Shown here one piece after another: positions 37,182-48,581 of a stretch of DNA of 64,000 nucleotides. The position numbers were made by a program, and so were the translations under genes. Position 1 is the stretch's first letter. The number at the start of each line of letters is the position of its first letter. The stretch covers positions 1 to 64,000 of the forward strand of contig LWTL01000118.1 in assembly GCA_002101235.1 (NCBI GenBank), written 5' to 3'. Origin of the DNA: Cycloclasticus sp. symbiont of Bathymodiolus heckerae (GTDB taxonomy: Bacteria; Pseudomonadota; Gammaproteobacteria; Methylococcales; Cycloclasticaceae). The notes under the pieces were generated by a model. That model saw only the letters and a list, made by a program, of their open reading frames with translations, did not search any database and had not been told where the DNA came from.

Positions 37182-38486
37182 TTATCTCGCTTTATAAGGT
37201 GACCACGCGGGCTCTCTTACTTCTCCACCTTGCAGCCGAAGTTTTTGTCGAACTTTGCCATCCGATGATACCGCAGCCAATATGGATTTCAAGCCATCAT
37301 TGGTAGAATATAGAATCATACTGCCATTTGGGGCATAACTAGGTGACTCATCTAAACGTCCATCCGTTAAAATATTCGTAAACCCTGTCTTTAAGTCTAG
37401 CGTCGCAATACGATACTGCCCATTCACTCGATGCACCATCGTAATGTTTTTTCCATCCGGTGAATAACTTGCTCTAGCATTATAAGAACCTTCAAAGGTT
37501 ACTCGCCCTGCTTGCCCACCATTAGCGGAAATCTTATATATTTGCGGCTTGCCACCTCGGTCTGAGGTAAAGATAATTTGACGTCCATCTGGCGACCAGT
37601 CTGGCTCTGTGTCAATAGCATAACTTCTTGTTAAACGGCGAAATGAGCGAGTAATCACATTATAAATATAAATATCCGCACTTCCGTCCTTCGAAAGCGT
37701 TAACGCTAACTGACTACCATCTGGCGACCAAGACGGCGCTCCATTAATACCTTTAAACGAACGCAACTTTTCACGTTGACCCGTCCTTAATGTTTGTGTG
37801 TAAATAGAAGAGCGTCTTCCTTCATAAGACACATAAGAAAGTTTATCGCCGCGAGGTGACCACGACGGTGACATCAACGGCTCTGAAGACGTAACGATCG
37901 TTTTTGCTCCGTAACCGTCTGCATCCGCCACCTGAATTTTATATTCTGTTTTACCATTCGCTTCACGCATTGACGTGATATATGCCATGCGTGTACTAAA
38001 TGCACCTTTTTGGCCGGTGAGTTTTTCATAGATCAAATCGCTAATTCGATGCGCTACACCTCTAAGACCCGAGCGACTCGCAGGAATACTAAAACCTGTT
38101 AATTGCTCCCCCTTGTAGACGTCAAACAATTGAAACTGAACAAGCAACATACCATTAGCATCTGGCACAATCTTACCAATCACAAGGTTGTCTTGCCCTA
38201 AAGCCTGCCAATTGCGAAAATTAACTTGCTCTGCCGTAGACGGCTTGCTCAACATATCTAAACGTGACAAGGACTTAAAACGGCCACTACGCGCTAAATC
38301 ATCGCTCACCACTTGCGCAATATCAACCGGTAAGCCACCCACAATTTGCACACTCGAAAATGGCACAACGGTGATGGGCTGCGCAGAAGATATACCCTGT
38401 GTTATTTCAATTTTTAATGCCGCACTGAACGCGCTAAAACTGAACATAATGCTTAAAATTAACGCGCTTTTAATTACTCTTTGCAT
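37182..38486 (-). CDS. tolB: Tol-Pal system protein TolB
   Basis: A periplasmic protein of 434 residues that binds Pal. A signal peptide (SALILSIMFSFSAFSAALKI) precedes an N-terminal mixed domain and a six-bladed beta propeller whose blades show repeated motifs: SPSWSPRGDKLSYVS, APSWSPDGSQLALT, EPDWSPDGRQIIFTSDRGG and RASYSPDGKNITMV. It starts 6 bp after tolA. Confidence 0.96.
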   Translation of the reverse strand: MQRVIKSALILSIMFSFSAFSAALKIEITQGISSAQPITVVPFSSVQIVGGLPVDIAQVVSDDLARSGRFKSLSRLDMLSKPSTAEQVNFRNWQALGQDNLVIGKIVPDANGMLLVQFQLFDVYKGEQLTGFSIPASRSGLRGVAHRISDLIYEKLTGQKGAFSTRMAYITSMREANGKTEYKIQVADADGYGAKTIVTSSEPLMSPSWSPRGDKLSYVSYEGRRSSIYTQTLRTGQREKLRSFKGINGAPSWSPDGSQLALTLSKDGSADIYIYNVITRSFRRLTRSYAIDTEPDWSPDGRQIIFTSDRGGKPQIYKISANGGQAGRVTFEGSYNARASYSPDGKNITMVHRVNGQYRIATLDLKTGFTNILTDGRLDESPSYAPNGSMILYSTNDGLKSILAAVSSDGKVRQKLRLQGGEVREPAWSPYKAR

Positions 38487-38492
38487 CCTTTG

Positions 38493-39320
38493 TTAGCCTC
38501 CTGGCCTAAAGTAAAATTCAAGTATTCTAAAGTAGTTAAACATACTGGGATCACTGGGCAATGGCAGCGGCGCCGCCTTTCTTGTCGCTAACTCAACAGA
38601 GCGGTCAAAAAAAGTGTTGCCGCTTGATTTTATCACCTGTGCATCAATCACATCACCACCGGGAATTAAACGAACCCGAACGACGCACGATAATCCTGAA
38701 ATATCACCCGGCGGCTGTATCCAGTTTCGCTCTACTTTTTGCCGAATTAAATCAGTGTAACTTGCGACCGCAGCTTGCGCGCGAAGCTCATTTTCTTCTT
38801 CAGCCGCCATTGCACGCAAAGCTTGCTCCCTACCTGCTTGCTCTCTAGCGATTCTGGCTTTTTCCTTTGCTATACGCTCTTTTTTTATTTTTGCATCAGC
38901 CAATTTCTTTTTCTTAGCCACTTCTGCTTTTTTCTTTTTAGCTAACGCCTTCTGCTTTTTAAGCTTGGCTTGTTTCGCCGCTGCATCCGCTTTTTGCTTA
39001 TCTAGTTTTTTCTTATCCAGCGCTTTTTTCTTTTTTAAATCCGCAGTCTTCTTCTCTTCTGCTAAACGCTTTTTCTTCAGATCATCTAAGCGTTTTTTCT
39101 CTTTCAGATTTTTTTTCTTCTCTATGTTTTTTAACTTTTCAGCTTCAGCTTTTATTTTAGACTCGTCAATCACCGTGGCTTTAACAACATTAACCGGTGG
39201 TTTACTGTGTATTTCTTCTTCACCAAAATCCATACCAAACACAAAAAAAGCAATAAGCGCCAAATGAAAAATAATCGACAAAACCGCAGCCAACGGGTGT
39301 TTTTTAAATACATCCATCAT
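38493..39320 (-). CDS. tolA: Tol-Pal system protein TolA
   Basis: The transperiplasmic rod of the Tol system, 275 residues. One N-terminal membrane helix (LAAVLSIIFHLALIAFFVFG) is followed by a Lys/Ala/Glu-rich helical domain (about 55-185) and a C-terminal globular TonB-like domain (LIRQKVERNWIQPPGDISGL to PSMFNYFRILEFYFRPGG). The start ATGATG leaves one codon of ambiguity. The low-complexity domain makes spurious ORFs on the plus strand. Confidence 0.93.
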   Translation of the reverse strand: MMDVFKKHPLAAVLSIIFHLALIAFFVFGMDFGEEEIHSKPPVNVVKATVIDESKIKAEAEKLKNIEKKKNLKEKKRLDDLKKKRLAEEKKTADLKKKKALDKKKLDKQKADAAAKQAKLKKQKALAKKKKAEVAKKKKLADAKIKKERIAKEKARIAREQAGREQALRAMAAEEENELRAQAAVASYTDLIRQKVERNWIQPPGDISGLSCVVRVRLIPGGDVIDAQVIKSSGNTFFDRSVELATRKAAPLPLPSDPSMFNYFRILEFYFRPGG

Positions 39321-39329
39321 GGTTATTCG

Positions 39330-39749
39330 CTATTCACTCGGATCGGTTAATAAACCAATGCTCGGCACACCAGCTGCTTGCAACGTTGTCATGGCTCGAA
39401 CCACTTCACCGTACATTACACCTTTATCACCACGAATCATCACCGGTGTTTTTGGCTTATTACGCAAAACAGCCGCCACTTTAATTTGTAAGGTTTCTGT
39501 CGTTATCGGTTGATCAGTATTTTCACCTACATCTAAAAAGTACCTACCTTGTTTATCCACACTAACCACAAGCGGCTGTAGATTATTCTCTTCTACTGGC
39601 TCGGCTGCTGCTTGTGGCAAATCAATTTCTACACCTTGTTGAATAAGCGGTGCGGTGATCATGAAAATAATCAACAAAACGAGCATCACGTCGATATAAG
39701 GCACGACGTTAATTTCCCCCATCGGGCGACGTTTGGTACTACGCGCCAT
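39330..39749 (-). CDS. tolR: Tol-Pal system protein TolR
   Basis: An ExbD-family protein of 139 residues that forms the proton-driven motor with TolQ. The single membrane helix contains the essential aspartate in NVVPYIDVMLVLLIIFMIT; the periplasmic domain ends PSIGLLTDPSE. It overlaps tolQ by 11 bp. Confidence 0.96.
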   Translation of the reverse strand: MARSTKRRPMGEINVVPYIDVMLVLLIIFMITAPLIQQGVEIDLPQAAAEPVEENNLQPLVVSVDKQGRYFLDVGENTDQPITTETLQIKVAAVLRNKPKTPVMIRGDKGVMYGEVVRAMTTLQAAGVPSIGLLTDPSE

Positions 39750-40440
39750 TATTTTTCTCTAGCATGCTGATATGAGCTTGGCGCTGTAACACGGTAGTGA
39801 AGTCATCCATGAATGTTTCATACCGCGTCGCCAAACGGTCAGCATTGGTTGAATAACGGTTATAGGCGACTACCGCTGGAATGGCTGCAAACAAACCCAT
39901 CGCCGTAGCGACCAATGCTTCTGAAATACCCGGCGCTACCAGCGCTAACGTTGCTTGCTTCATGTTTCCCAATGCTTGAAACGAACTCATAATACCCCAC
40001 ACCGTTCCAAACAAACCCACATACGGACTGGTTGAACCCACCGTTGCAAGAAATGGCAAATGATTATCAAGCACATCCATTTCACGCGTGTATTGCGCTT
40101 GCATTGCACGGCGCGCACCTTCAACCACGTGCATTGGCTCCATACCTTTTTGTGCATTCAGGCGGGTATATTCTTGGAACCCCATATGGAAAATACTTTC
40201 CATTCCTTTTCTATCGTAATGATCCGAGCCAATTTGCCGCGAAAGCTCATTAAGGTCAATACCAGACCAAAAGCGTTTTTCAAACGTATTCGTCACTTTA
40301 AAAGCCGATTTAAATTCTTTATGTTTCGCAAAAATAAAGGTCCATGAAACAAAGGATGCGATGACAAGCACGAGCATCACAAATTTCACAATTGGGCCTG
40401 CCTGCATAATTAAGTGGACAATGGATAAATCTGTACTCAT
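39739..40440 (-). CDS. tolQ: Tol-Pal system protein TolQ
   Basis: An ExbB-family proton channel of 233 residues with three membrane helices: about 17-37, then YVGLFGTVWGIMSSFQALG near 138, and EALVATAMGLFAAIPAVVAYN near 170. It energises TolA through TolR. It overlaps ybgC by 4 bp. Confidence 0.96.
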   Translation of the reverse strand: MSTDLSIVHLIMQAGPIVKFVMLVLVIASFVSWTFIFAKHKEFKSAFKVTNTFEKRFWSGIDLNELSRQIGSDHYDRKGMESIFHMGFQEYTRLNAQKGMEPMHVVEGARRAMQAQYTREMDVLDNHLPFLATVGSTSPYVGLFGTVWGIMSSFQALGNMKQATLALVAPGISEALVATAMGLFAAIPAVVAYNRYSTNADRLATRYETFMDDFTTVLQRQAHISMLEKNNGA

Positions 40441-40877
40441 GTTAGTTGCTCAATCATCATAGGTGGAATGGCTTTAACCTTCATGCTCTGCGCATCAAGG
40501 CAAGCGACTTTTATTACCGCTTTGTTTATTATTTCATGCTTCGATTGCGCTCGCACAATCGTTTGATGGAAAATGAGTGACGCACGTTTCACTTCTGCTA
40601 CTTCAGTTGTTACTAACAACTCATCATTAAATTTAGCCGGTTTCAAATAATCCATTTGAATCGCTCTAACAGCAAAAGCAACGCCTTGTTCACTAATTAA
40701 CTCATCTTGTTCGAAGCCTTTTTCACGCAAAAACTCCGTACGCGCTCTTTCTAAATATTTCAAATAGTTGGCATAGTAAACGATGCCTTGCATATCCGTA
40801 TCTTCATAATAAATTCGGGTAGGCCATTGATGTACATTCTGCATCATAAGATCACTCAAACTATCATTTTCTTTCAA
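40437..40877 (-). CDS. ybgC: tol-pal-linked acyl-CoA thioesterase YbgC
   Basis: A hot-dog-fold thioesterase of 146 residues with the signature RIYYEDTDMQGIVYYANYLK (catalytic aspartate in DTDMQG) and LKYLERARTEFLREKG. It is the usual first gene of tol-pal clusters and is linked to phospholipid metabolism. It follows ruvB by 2 bp, so the recombination and Tol genes form one transcript. Confidence 0.94.
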   Translation of the reverse strand: MKENDSLSDLMMQNVHQWPTRIYYEDTDMQGIVYYANYLKYLERARTEFLREKGFEQDELISEQGVAFAVRAIQMDYLKPAKFNDELLVTTEVAEVKRASLIFHQTIVRAQSKHEIINKAVIKVACLDAQSMKVKAIPPMMIEQLT

Positions 40878-40879
40878 AC

Positions 40880-41932
40880 TTAACTGTCGTCAGAAAAGGC
40901 ATTGTCAAGCAATGTTTCAGCCTGACTATTAGCCGGTGCCTTCAAACCTAAATGCTGATACGCATGGCGCGTTGCCATTCTGCCGCGCGGTGTTCGCATA
41001 ATGTAACCTTTTTGAATAAGGTACGGTTCCAATACGTCTTCTACAGTTCCTCGTTCTTCGCTTAGCGCCGCAGCTAAACTATCTACACCAACAGGGCCTC
41101 CATCGAACGTTTCAATCAAGACACTCAATAAACGTCGATCTAGTTTGTCAAAACCGCTTTTATCAACTTCAAGCATCGATAACGCTTTATTCGCAATATC
41201 CGCCGTTATCACGCCATCGCCTTTTACATCGGCGTAATCTCTTACTCGTCGTAATAAACGGTTCGCGATTCGAGGTGTCCCGCGTGAACGAACGGCAATC
41301 TCTTCTGCACCCGCTTCATCTGCTTTTAGCGCCAAAATATCCATGGAGCGTTTGACGATTTTCGCCAAATCTTCATTATTATAAAACTCTAACCGCTGAG
41401 TAATACCAAAACGATCACGCAACGGTGATGTGAGCAAGCCAGCTCGAGTGGTCGCGCCCACTAAGGTGAATTGAGGTAAATCTAATTTAATTGAGCGTGC
41501 AGCAGGGCCTTCACCAATCATAATATCTAATTGATAGTCTTCCATTGCTGGGTATAAAATTTCTTCTACAACGGGGCTTAGGCGGTGTATTTCATCAATA
41601 AATAACACGTCACCTTCTTCAAGATTTGTTAGCAAGGCGGCTAAGTCGCCTGCTTTTTCTAATACCGGCCCAGACGTTTGACGTAAGTTAACACCCATTT
41701 CATTAGCAATAATATGCGACAAGGTTGTTTTCCCTAAGCCCGGAGGCCCAAATATCAACACATGGTCTAACGCCTCTGAACGCGCTTTAGCCGCTGTCAT
41801 GAAAATTCCCATTTGCTCACGAATCGCTGGTTGGCCAATATAGTCCGCCAATGATTTAGGGCGAATAGCGCGGTCTACCGCTTCATCGTCAAGCAGGTTG
41901 TCTGAGCTAATTAAGCGATCACTTTCTATCAT
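40880..41932 (-). CDS. ruvB: Holliday junction branch-migration ATPase RuvB
   Basis: An AAA+ motor of 350 residues. The Walker [21 protein letters not shown], Walker [12 protein letters not shown], sensor [19 protein letters not shown] and the C-terminal winged helix [17 protein letters not shown] are present. It starts 12 bp after ruvA. Confidence 0.98.
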   Translation of the reverse strand: MIESDRLISSDNLLDDEAVDRAIRPKSLADYIGQPAIREQMGIFMTAAKARSEALDHVLIFGPPGLGKTTLSHIIANEMGVNLRQTSGPVLEKAGDLAALLTNLEEGDVLFIDEIHRLSPVVEEILYPAMEDYQLDIMIGEGPAARSIKLDLPQFTLVGATTRAGLLTSPLRDRFGITQRLEFYNNEDLAKIVKRSMDILALKADEAGAEEIAVRSRGTPRIANRLLRRVRDYADVKGDGVITADIANKALSMLEVDKSGFDKLDRRLLSVLIETFDGGPVGVDSLAAALSEERGTVEDVLEPYLIQKGYIMRTPRGRMATRHAYQHLGLKAPANSQAETLLDNAFSDDS

Positions 41933-41944
41933 TTTTTCAGGGCT

Positions 41945-42544
41945 TTATTTCTTAATCGCTGATTGTAATGCAGATCGTATCATTTGTTCACTGTTTGCAT
42001 CATCATCGGCAACGGCGCGCACACGCTTTTCAGCATCTTGCTGTTTATAACCCAGCGCAACCAATGCACTGATTGCTTCTTCAATAGGCGATATGCGTTG
42101 CGTCGTCGCAGCCTTCGAGCCCGTTGAGGAATCACTCGTCTGCTCGGGGAGGCGATCACGCATATCAATAATAAGCCGCTCTGCTGTTTTTTTCCCTATG
42201 CCGGGTAACCGCACTAATGCCGCTACGTTATTGTCGCTAATCCATAAACAAAAATCGTCAACACTCACACCGGACAGTATAGCCAATGCAACCTTAGGCC
42301 CTACACCATTTACTTTAATAAGACTGCGAAATAAAGCACGTTCTTGCTCCGTTAAAAAGCCGTACAAAATGTGCGCGTCTTCTCGTACAACTAAGTGCGT
42401 CCGAAGCATCACTTGCTCGCCCAGCGCGGGTAAATTAAAGAAACTAGACATCGGCGTTTCTACCGCATAACCCACGCCGCTTACATCTATAACCACTTGC
42501 GGCGCTTGCTTTTCAAACACCGTACCTCGAAGAAAACCAATCAT
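41945..42544 (-). CDS. ruvA: Holliday junction-binding protein RuvA
   Basis: A tetrameric junction-recognition protein. The start was moved from 42595 to the ATG at 42544 ([19 protein letters not shown]), giving 199 residues and a 4-bp ATGA overlap with ruvC. Helix-hairpin-helix segments [20 protein letters not shown] and [19 protein letters not shown] are present; the C-terminal domain ([20 protein letters not shown]) contacts RuvB. Confidence 0.97.
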   Translation of the reverse strand: MIGFLRGTVFEKQAPQVVIDVSGVGYAVETPMSSFFNLPALGEQVMLRTHLVVREDAHILYGFLTEQERALFRSLIKVNGVGPKVALAILSGVSVDDFCLWISDNNVAALVRLPGIGKKTAERLIIDMRDRLPEQTSDSSTGSKAATTQRISPIEEAISALVALGYKQQDAEKRVRAVADDDANSEQMIRSALQSAIKK

Positions 42545-43035
42545 GCTAATGCCTGTGTTGTTGCTTGGTTTGTTTGGTCCGTATGAAAATGGCAAAGCGC
42601 CACCGCTAGAGCGTCACTTGCATCCATTTGTGGATCCCCTTGAAGTTTTAATAAAATTTTAACCATGTGCTGAACTTGTGTTTTATCTGCACTGCCTTTG
42701 CCCACCAGCGCTTGTTTTATTTGTCGCGCGGCATATTCAAACACTTGCACATCCTGTTCGAAAATCGCACAAATAGCAGCTGCTCTGGCTTGCCCAAGCT
42801 TTAGTGCGGAATCCGCATTTTTACCCATAAAGACTTGTTCTATGGCCATTTCTTGAGGTTGGTAATGTTGGCTTATTTCCTGCACACCTTGATAGATTTT
42901 TTTCAGGCGATCAGGCAAAGCCCCGCCACCTGTTCTAATACAACCACTGTCAACGTATTTCACAGTACGTCCAGTCACTTCGATAACGCCGTAGCCTGTG
43001 ACTCTAGAGCCTGGATCTATGCCTAAGATACGCAT
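42541..43035 (-). CDS. ruvC: Holliday junction resolvase RuvC
   Basis: An RNase H-fold nuclease of 164 residues. The first catalytic aspartate is in [17 protein letters not shown]; a glutamate follows in [23 protein letters not shown]-like text, and the last aspartates in [15 protein letters not shown]. It is first in the ruvCAB-tol-que run, so the operon promoter should lie in 43036-43150. Confidence 0.97.
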   Translation of the reverse strand: MRILGIDPGSRVTGYGVIEVTGRTVKYVDSGCIRTGGGALPDRLKKIYQGVQEISQHYQPQEMAIEQVFMGKNADSALKLGQARAAAICAIFEQDVQVFEYAARQIKQALVGKGSADKTQVQHMVKILLKLQGDPQMDASDALAVALCHFHTDQTNQATTQALA

Positions 43036-43257
43036 CTGGTTACAACTAAAGGACAGCGAAAGGTGAACGTAGATACTTGATATCTACAGCTGTGCATTGA
43101 AAAGCAAACACGCCTGATTTAGCGTATAGAATGCCTATTTGAAAACCGGTGTTAGCCTTTGAAATAAGACCTATCATGACGCAACCTTCTCAGCAATATT
43201 TCTAAAGAGAAGAGTGTATCACTACCGTGAATTTTGATTAAGAAAACTCTATATGTA

Positions 43258-43593
43258 TTATTTACTAACCCGTAAACGCGTACCGTAAATAAGCGACATG
43301 GTGATTTCTTCTGGGCTAAAGTGAGACGGGAAGTGCACACCGCTTATTTTTGCATTATACAAACTACTTCCAGCCAATTTACTCTTGCTAAGGTCTACAC
43401 CTCTCAAGTCAGAGTTTTTGAAGTACACGCCGGATAAATTCAAACCATTTAAATTAGCAGCTCGTAAGTCAAACGACCTAAATCTCAAGTTTGTTAGGTC
43501 AACCGGCTTGCCTTCCTCTCGACCTTTATTAAAAGCCTCGACATTATCGTCTTGTAAGTAAGCGTACATTTCACTGCTTTTCTCTTCAAGCAT
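43258..43593 (-). CDS. pentapeptide-repeat protein
   Basis: The start at 43593 (MLEEKSSEMYAYLQ) is preferred to 43644, giving 111 residues. From about residue 30 it has A(N/D)LxG-type repeats: LTNLRFRSFDLRAANLNGLNLSG, then FKNSDLRGVDLSKSKLAGSSL, forming a short right-handed quadrilateral helix. The tail FPSHFSPEEITMSLIYGTRLR recurs in small pentapeptide-repeat proteins of gammaproteobacteria. The function is unknown. It lies between ruvC and groEL on the same strand, with a terminator separating it from groEL. Confidence 0.8.
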   Translation of the reverse strand: MLEEKSSEMYAYLQDDNVEAFNKGREEGKPVDLTNLRFRSFDLRAANLNGLNLSGVYFKNSDLRGVDLSKSKLAGSSLYNAKISGVHFPSHFSPEEITMSLIYGTRLRVSK

Positions 43594-43670
43594 GGCGCTG
43601 TAACCCTTTTGTTTTTGAATTACATTTAAGTGTAGACGATACAACAGAAAAATATATAAGGAGCGCCCAT

Positions 43671-43700
43671 AAAAAAACCCCGCATAAAGCGGGGCTTTTT
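43671..43700 (-). terminator. intrinsic terminator after groEL
   Basis: On the minus strand CCCCGC-TTTAT-GCGGGG is followed by seven T residues, 28 bp beyond the groEL stop codon. Confidence 0.92.
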
Positions 43701-43727
43701 AACTCTAAACGACGTGGAAGTCGATTT

Positions 43728-45389
<1,662 letters not shown>

Positions 45390-45410
45390 TTATCTAAAAT
45401 TCTTTTGTTA

Positions 45411-45456
45411 TGGTCACAGACCATAAGTTTCATTGAATGGGAAGCTCAACGCTTCC
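45411..45456 (-). repeat. double-hairpin intergenic repeat, copy 2 (groES-groEL)
   Basis: TTATGGTC-ACA-GACCATAA (45408-45426) is followed by GTTTCATTGAATG and the stem GGAAGC-TCAAC-GCTTCC. It lies 14 bp beyond the groES stop and 34 bp before the groEL start. The first 23 bases match copy 1 in the tolB-pal gap exactly; the second hairpin is conserved as structure rather than sequence. Confidence 0.8.
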
Positions 45457-45469
45457 AATTAATTCAGCT

Positions 45470-45757
45470 TTATTCAACAATCGCAATGATGTCGTCTTCA
45501 CGCATCACCAATAATTCGTCGCCGTCTACTTCAACTTCTGTACCAGAGTATTTACCGAACAATACGTTATCGCCCACTTTTACAGTCATTGGTTGTAAAT
45601 CGCCTTTGCTGTTTGTTGCGCCATTGCCTACTGCAAGAATTTCGCCACGACTTGGTTTTTCTTTAGCTGAATCTGGAAGCACGATGCCGCCTGCGCTTAC
45701 TGCTTCTTCTTCAACGCGTTTAATAATAACGCGATCGCTTAGTGGACGTAAATTCAT
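45470..45757 (-). CDS. groES: co-chaperonin GroES
   Basis: A 10-kDa co-chaperonin of 95 residues capping GroEL. The start at 45757 ([18 protein letters not shown]) has AAGGAGAT at good spacing; the track ORF extends upstream spuriously. The mobile loop [19 protein letters not shown] and the C-terminal [14 protein letters not shown] are typical. Confidence 0.98.
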   Translation of the reverse strand: MNLRPLSDRVIIKRVEEEAVSAGGIVLPDSAKEKPSRGEILAVGNGATNSKGDLQPMTVKVGDNVLFGKYSGTEVEVDGDELLVMREDDIIAIVE

Positions 45758-45788
45758 GTAAATCTCCTTAATAAATAGTATGAACGTT

Positions 45789-45821
45789 AAATATGGGGTG
45801 GCTTTAACTAAATTCAACCCC
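45789..45821 (-). promoter_or_regulatory. sigma-32-type heat-shock promoter of groESL
   Basis: On the minus strand GGTTGAAT is followed after 13-14 bp by CCCCATATTT, close to the RpoH consensus CTTGAA-N(11-16)-CCCCATNT. It sits about 30 bp upstream of the groES start. No CIRCE inverted repeat is visible. Confidence 0.75.
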
Positions 45822-45929
45822 TTGAGAAAATTAATGGGCTGATAATTAGTATTCAGCCACAAAGGCTGCTAATTATCGCGATTGAACTTAGCCTGTCAAG
45901 ACGCCACATTTAGCAGTAGACTAGCCTTT

Positions 45930-46679
45930 ATGAATGATGAACAACTACTGCGCTATAGCCGCCAAATAATGCTCCCCTCTATAGAAATAGAAGGACAGCA
46001 AGCCTTGCTTAACTCCCGCGCTCTTATTATAGGTATGGGTGGCCTAGGTAGCCCCGTTGGTTTATACCTTGCTGCCGCTGGCATTGGCCACATGGTCATC
46101 AGTGATTTTGATGAGGTTGACCTATCAAACCTACAACGCCAAATTGCGCATAACACCAACAGCATTGGTTTATCTAAGGTTGAATCGGCCAAACAAACTT
46201 TTGAAAACATTAACCCCTTAATAAAAATAACCGCCGTTAATAAAAAATTAGAAGGCGATGAGCTTTTAGAACAAGTGAAGCTCGCTGATGTGGTTGTTGA
46301 TTGTTGCGATAATTTTGAAACACGCTTTGCCATTAATGATGCCTGTGTTGCCGCTAAAACACCGTTAGTTTCTGGCGCAGCCATACGGTTTGAAGGGCAA
46401 ATATCTGTCTTCGATTCGCGCGATGAAAGTTGCCCTTGCTACAATTGTCTTTACCCGCGTGATGGTGCCGTCGCTCAAAGCTGTTCAGAAAATGGCGTAA
46501 TAGCACCTATCACTGGCATTATTGGCAGCATGCAAGCCTTAGAAACCATAAAAGTTCTAACCGGTGCAGGCGAAACGCTCAGTGGGCGCGTTTTGTTACT
46601 AGACGGCTTATCCATGGAATGGCAAAGCATGCAATTACCCCGTAACCCAAAATGCCCCACTTGCTCCAGCAGTGAATAA
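45930..46679 (+). CDS. moeB: MoeB/ThiF-type E1-like adenylyltransferase
   Basis: Activates the C-terminus of a small sulfur-carrier protein (MoaD or ThiS) with ATP. The start at 45930 gives MNDEQLLRYSRQIMLPSIEI, the family N-terminus, and 249 residues. The nucleotide site ALIIGMGGLGSPVGLYLAAAG, DEVDLSNLQRQIAH, DCCDNFETRFAINDAC and zinc cysteines in CPCYNCLYP and CPTC are present. MoeB is favoured by length, but no moa or thi genes are adjacent, so ThiF or a PQQ-unrelated role cannot be excluded. Confidence 0.85.
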   Translation: MNDEQLLRYSRQIMLPSIEIEGQQALLNSRALIIGMGGLGSPVGLYLAAAGIGHMVISDFDEVDLSNLQRQIAHNTNSIGLSKVESAKQTFENINPLIKITAVNKKLEGDELLEQVKLADVVVDCCDNFETRFAINDACVAAKTPLVSGAAIRFEGQISVFDSRDESCPCYNCLYPRDGAVAQSCSENGVIAPITGIIGSMQALETIKVLTGAGETLSGRVLLLDGLSMEWQSMQLPRNPKCPTCSSSE

Positions 46680-46689
46680 GGGAAAACAC

Positions 46690-46718
46690 TTGCAATAAGC
46701 ACTAAAAAACGATATTTT
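46690..46718 (+). promoter_or_regulatory. possible pqqA promoter
   Basis: TTGCAA at 46690-46695 and TATTTT at 46713-46718 are spaced by 17 bp, about 60 bp upstream of the pqqA start. Both boxes match the sigma-70 consensus only partly. Confidence 0.38.
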
Positions 46719-46779
46719 AGAGGGCATACAGCTAAAAACTGTACATAATTTTAAGTTTTAAAACCTAGAGGAGAACAGC

Positions 46780-46854
46780 ATGAAATGGGAAACACCAACA
46801 TACAAAGACTTACGTTTCGGTTTTGAAGTAACAATGTATATCTACAATAAATAG
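46780..46854 (+). CDS. pqqA: PQQ precursor peptide PqqA
   Basis: A 24-residue peptide, too short for the ORF track: MKWETPTYKDLRFGFEVTMY then IYNK. It contains the conserved E-x3-Y pair (E16, Y20) whose side chains are cross-linked by PqqE with PqqD and become the PQQ skeleton. GAGGAG lies 7 bp before the ATG. It is followed by a hairpin with a T-run before pqqB. Confidence 0.96.
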   Translation: MKWETPTYKDLRFGFEVTMYIYNK

Positions 46855-46877
46855 ATATCAGCCCAAACACTAAAAAT

Positions 46878-46908
46878 GGGTTCCGGAAGGAGCCCCTTTT
46901 TTATTTTT
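46878..46908 (+). terminator. attenuator-like terminator between pqqA and pqqB
   Basis: GGGTTCC-GGAA-GGAGCCC at 46878-46895 is followed by CTTTTTTATTTTT. The tetraloop hairpin and T-run fit an intrinsic terminator that would let pqqA mRNA exceed pqqBCDE. Confidence 0.85.
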
Positions 46909-46932
46909 GCTATTAAATTTTAAGGTAATGAC

Positions 46933-47841
46933 GTGCAAATACGTGTTCTAGGTTCTGGTGCTGGCGGTGGTTTTCCACAATGGAATTGCAGCTGCCCAAA
47001 TTGCAAAGCAGTAAGAGAAGGCTCTATAAAAGCCACCACTCGTAATCAATCGTCTATTGCTGTTTCATCTGATGGTGAACACTGGGCTTTATTTAATGCC
47101 TCGCCTGATGTGCGCGCACAGTTAGAGGGTTTCCCAGAAATTCACCCAAAAAACAAAGTCCGCGGTACCGGTATAGAAGCCATCGTGATGTTCGATTCAC
47201 AAATTGATCATGCAACAGGTTTGTTAATTCTTCGTGAAGGTGACCCGCTTACTATTTATTGCACCGAGATGGTCAAACAAGACCTTACCAGTGGTTTCCC
47301 CATTTTTAATATTTTGGAACACTTTTGTGGCGTGATAGATCACCCTATCCCACTCAATGGCGACGCGTTTACTATTCCAAATATAGACGATCTAGAGTTC
47401 ACTGCACTACCGCTTAAAAGTAAAGCACCGCCTTATTCGCCGCATAGGAACGACCCACACGAAGGCGATAATATTGGCATGGTTATTCGTCAAGTATCAA
47501 CCGGCAAAACAACCTTTTATGCACCCGGTTTAGGCGTAATTGAACCCCACGTTGAAAAAGCGATGAGCAATGCGGATTGCGTGTTGGTAGATGGCACTTT
47601 CTGGACGGACGATGAGCTAGCATCCGTTGGTCGACCATTACTGGCCAGAAAAATAGGTCACTTACCGCAGTCTGGCGAAGGTGGCATGATTGAGTTTTTA
47701 GACACACTCGATAAACCACGTAAAATTTTGATTCACATCAATAATACCAATCCAATTTTGAACGAAGAGTCAAAAGAACGCGATATACTGACCCAACACG
47801 GCATTGAAGTGTCGTACGACAATATGAATATTGAGCTGTAA
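46933..47841 (+). CDS. pqqB: PQQ biosynthesis protein PqqB
   Basis: A metallo-beta-lactamase-fold protein of 302 residues, proposed to hydroxylate the cross-linked PqqA-derived diamino acid. The start is GTG at 46933 with TAAGG upstream. [48 protein letters not shown] and [11 protein letters not shown] are family motifs. pqqC begins 2 bp later. Confidence 0.96.
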   Translation: MQIRVLGSGAGGGFPQWNCSCPNCKAVREGSIKATTRNQSSIAVSSDGEHWALFNASPDVRAQLEGFPEIHPKNKVRGTGIEAIVMFDSQIDHATGLLILREGDPLTIYCTEMVKQDLTSGFPIFNILEHFCGVIDHPIPLNGDAFTIPNIDDLEFTALPLKSKAPPYSPHRNDPHEGDNIGMVIRQVSTGKTTFYAPGLGVIEPHVEKAMSNADCVLVDGTFWTDDELASVGRPLLARKIGHLPQSGEGGMIEFLDTLDKPRKILIHINNTNPILNEESKERDILTQHGIEVSYDNMNIEL

Positions 47842-47843
47842 AA

Positions 47844-48581
47844 ATGACAACCGACTTAATAGAAAAAACGCCTTGGTCACTAGAGGAGTTTGAACAACGC
47901 ATTCGCGATATGGAGCGTTTCTACCATATCAGCCATCCGTATCACGTGATGATGCATGAAGGCACTCTTAGCAAAGAACAAATTCGTGGTTGGGTGGCAA
48001 ACCGTTTTTACTATCAAGTTAATATCCCATTAAAAGACGCCGCGATTATGGCAAACTGCCCCGACCGCGACACCCGCGCTCAATGGGTTCAACGCATTCT
48101 TGACCACGATGGCGCACCCGGTGAAATTGGTGGTATTGAAGCATGGCTACAACTCGGCGAAGCTGTTGGCTTAACGCGTGAAGAAGTGCTTTCAGAAGAA
48201 CACGTACTGCCCGGCGTTCGTTTTGCGGTAGATGCTTATGTAAATTTTGCACGACGAGCAACGTGGCAAGAAGCCGCAAGTTCGTCGTTAACGGAGCTAT
48301 TTGCACCTAAAATTCACCAACAGCGCCTAGATAACTGGCCAGAGCATTACCCGTGGATTAATTTAAACGGCTTAACATATTTCCAAAAACGCCTCTCTGA
48401 AGCGCGTCGCGATGTAGAGCATGGTTTACGTATCACGCTCGATTACTACAAAACACGTGAACAGCAAGAAAAAATGATTGGCATTTTAAAATTCAAACTC
48501 GATATTTTATGGACAATGGCTGATGCTATGCACATGGCTTACATACACAAAATGCCGCCTTACTTTACGGTTAAGTCATGA
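47844..48581 (+). CDS. pqqC: pyrroloquinoline-quinone synthase PqqC
   Basis: A cofactor-less oxidase of 245 residues that performs the final eight-electron oxidation and ring closure. [40 protein letters not shown] and [20 protein letters not shown] are diagnostic. The stop overlaps the pqqD start by 4 bp (ATGA). Confidence 0.97.
   Translation: MTTDLIEKTPWSLEEFEQRIRDMERFYHISHPYHVMMHEGTLSKEQIRGWVANRFYYQVNIPLKDAAIMANCPDRDTRAQWVQRILDHDGAPGEIGGIEAWLQLGEAVGLTREEVLSEEHVLPGVRFAVDAYVNFARRATWQEAASSSLTELFAPKIHQQRLDNWPEHYPWINLNGLTYFQKRLSEARRDVEHGLRITLDYYKTREQQEKMIGILKFKLDILWTMADAMHMAYIHKMPPYFTVKS

Noticed and set aside
38965-39267. Plus-strand phenylalanine/serine-rich ORF opposite tolA
   Set aside because: It is a shadow of the lysine-rich TolA helical domain.
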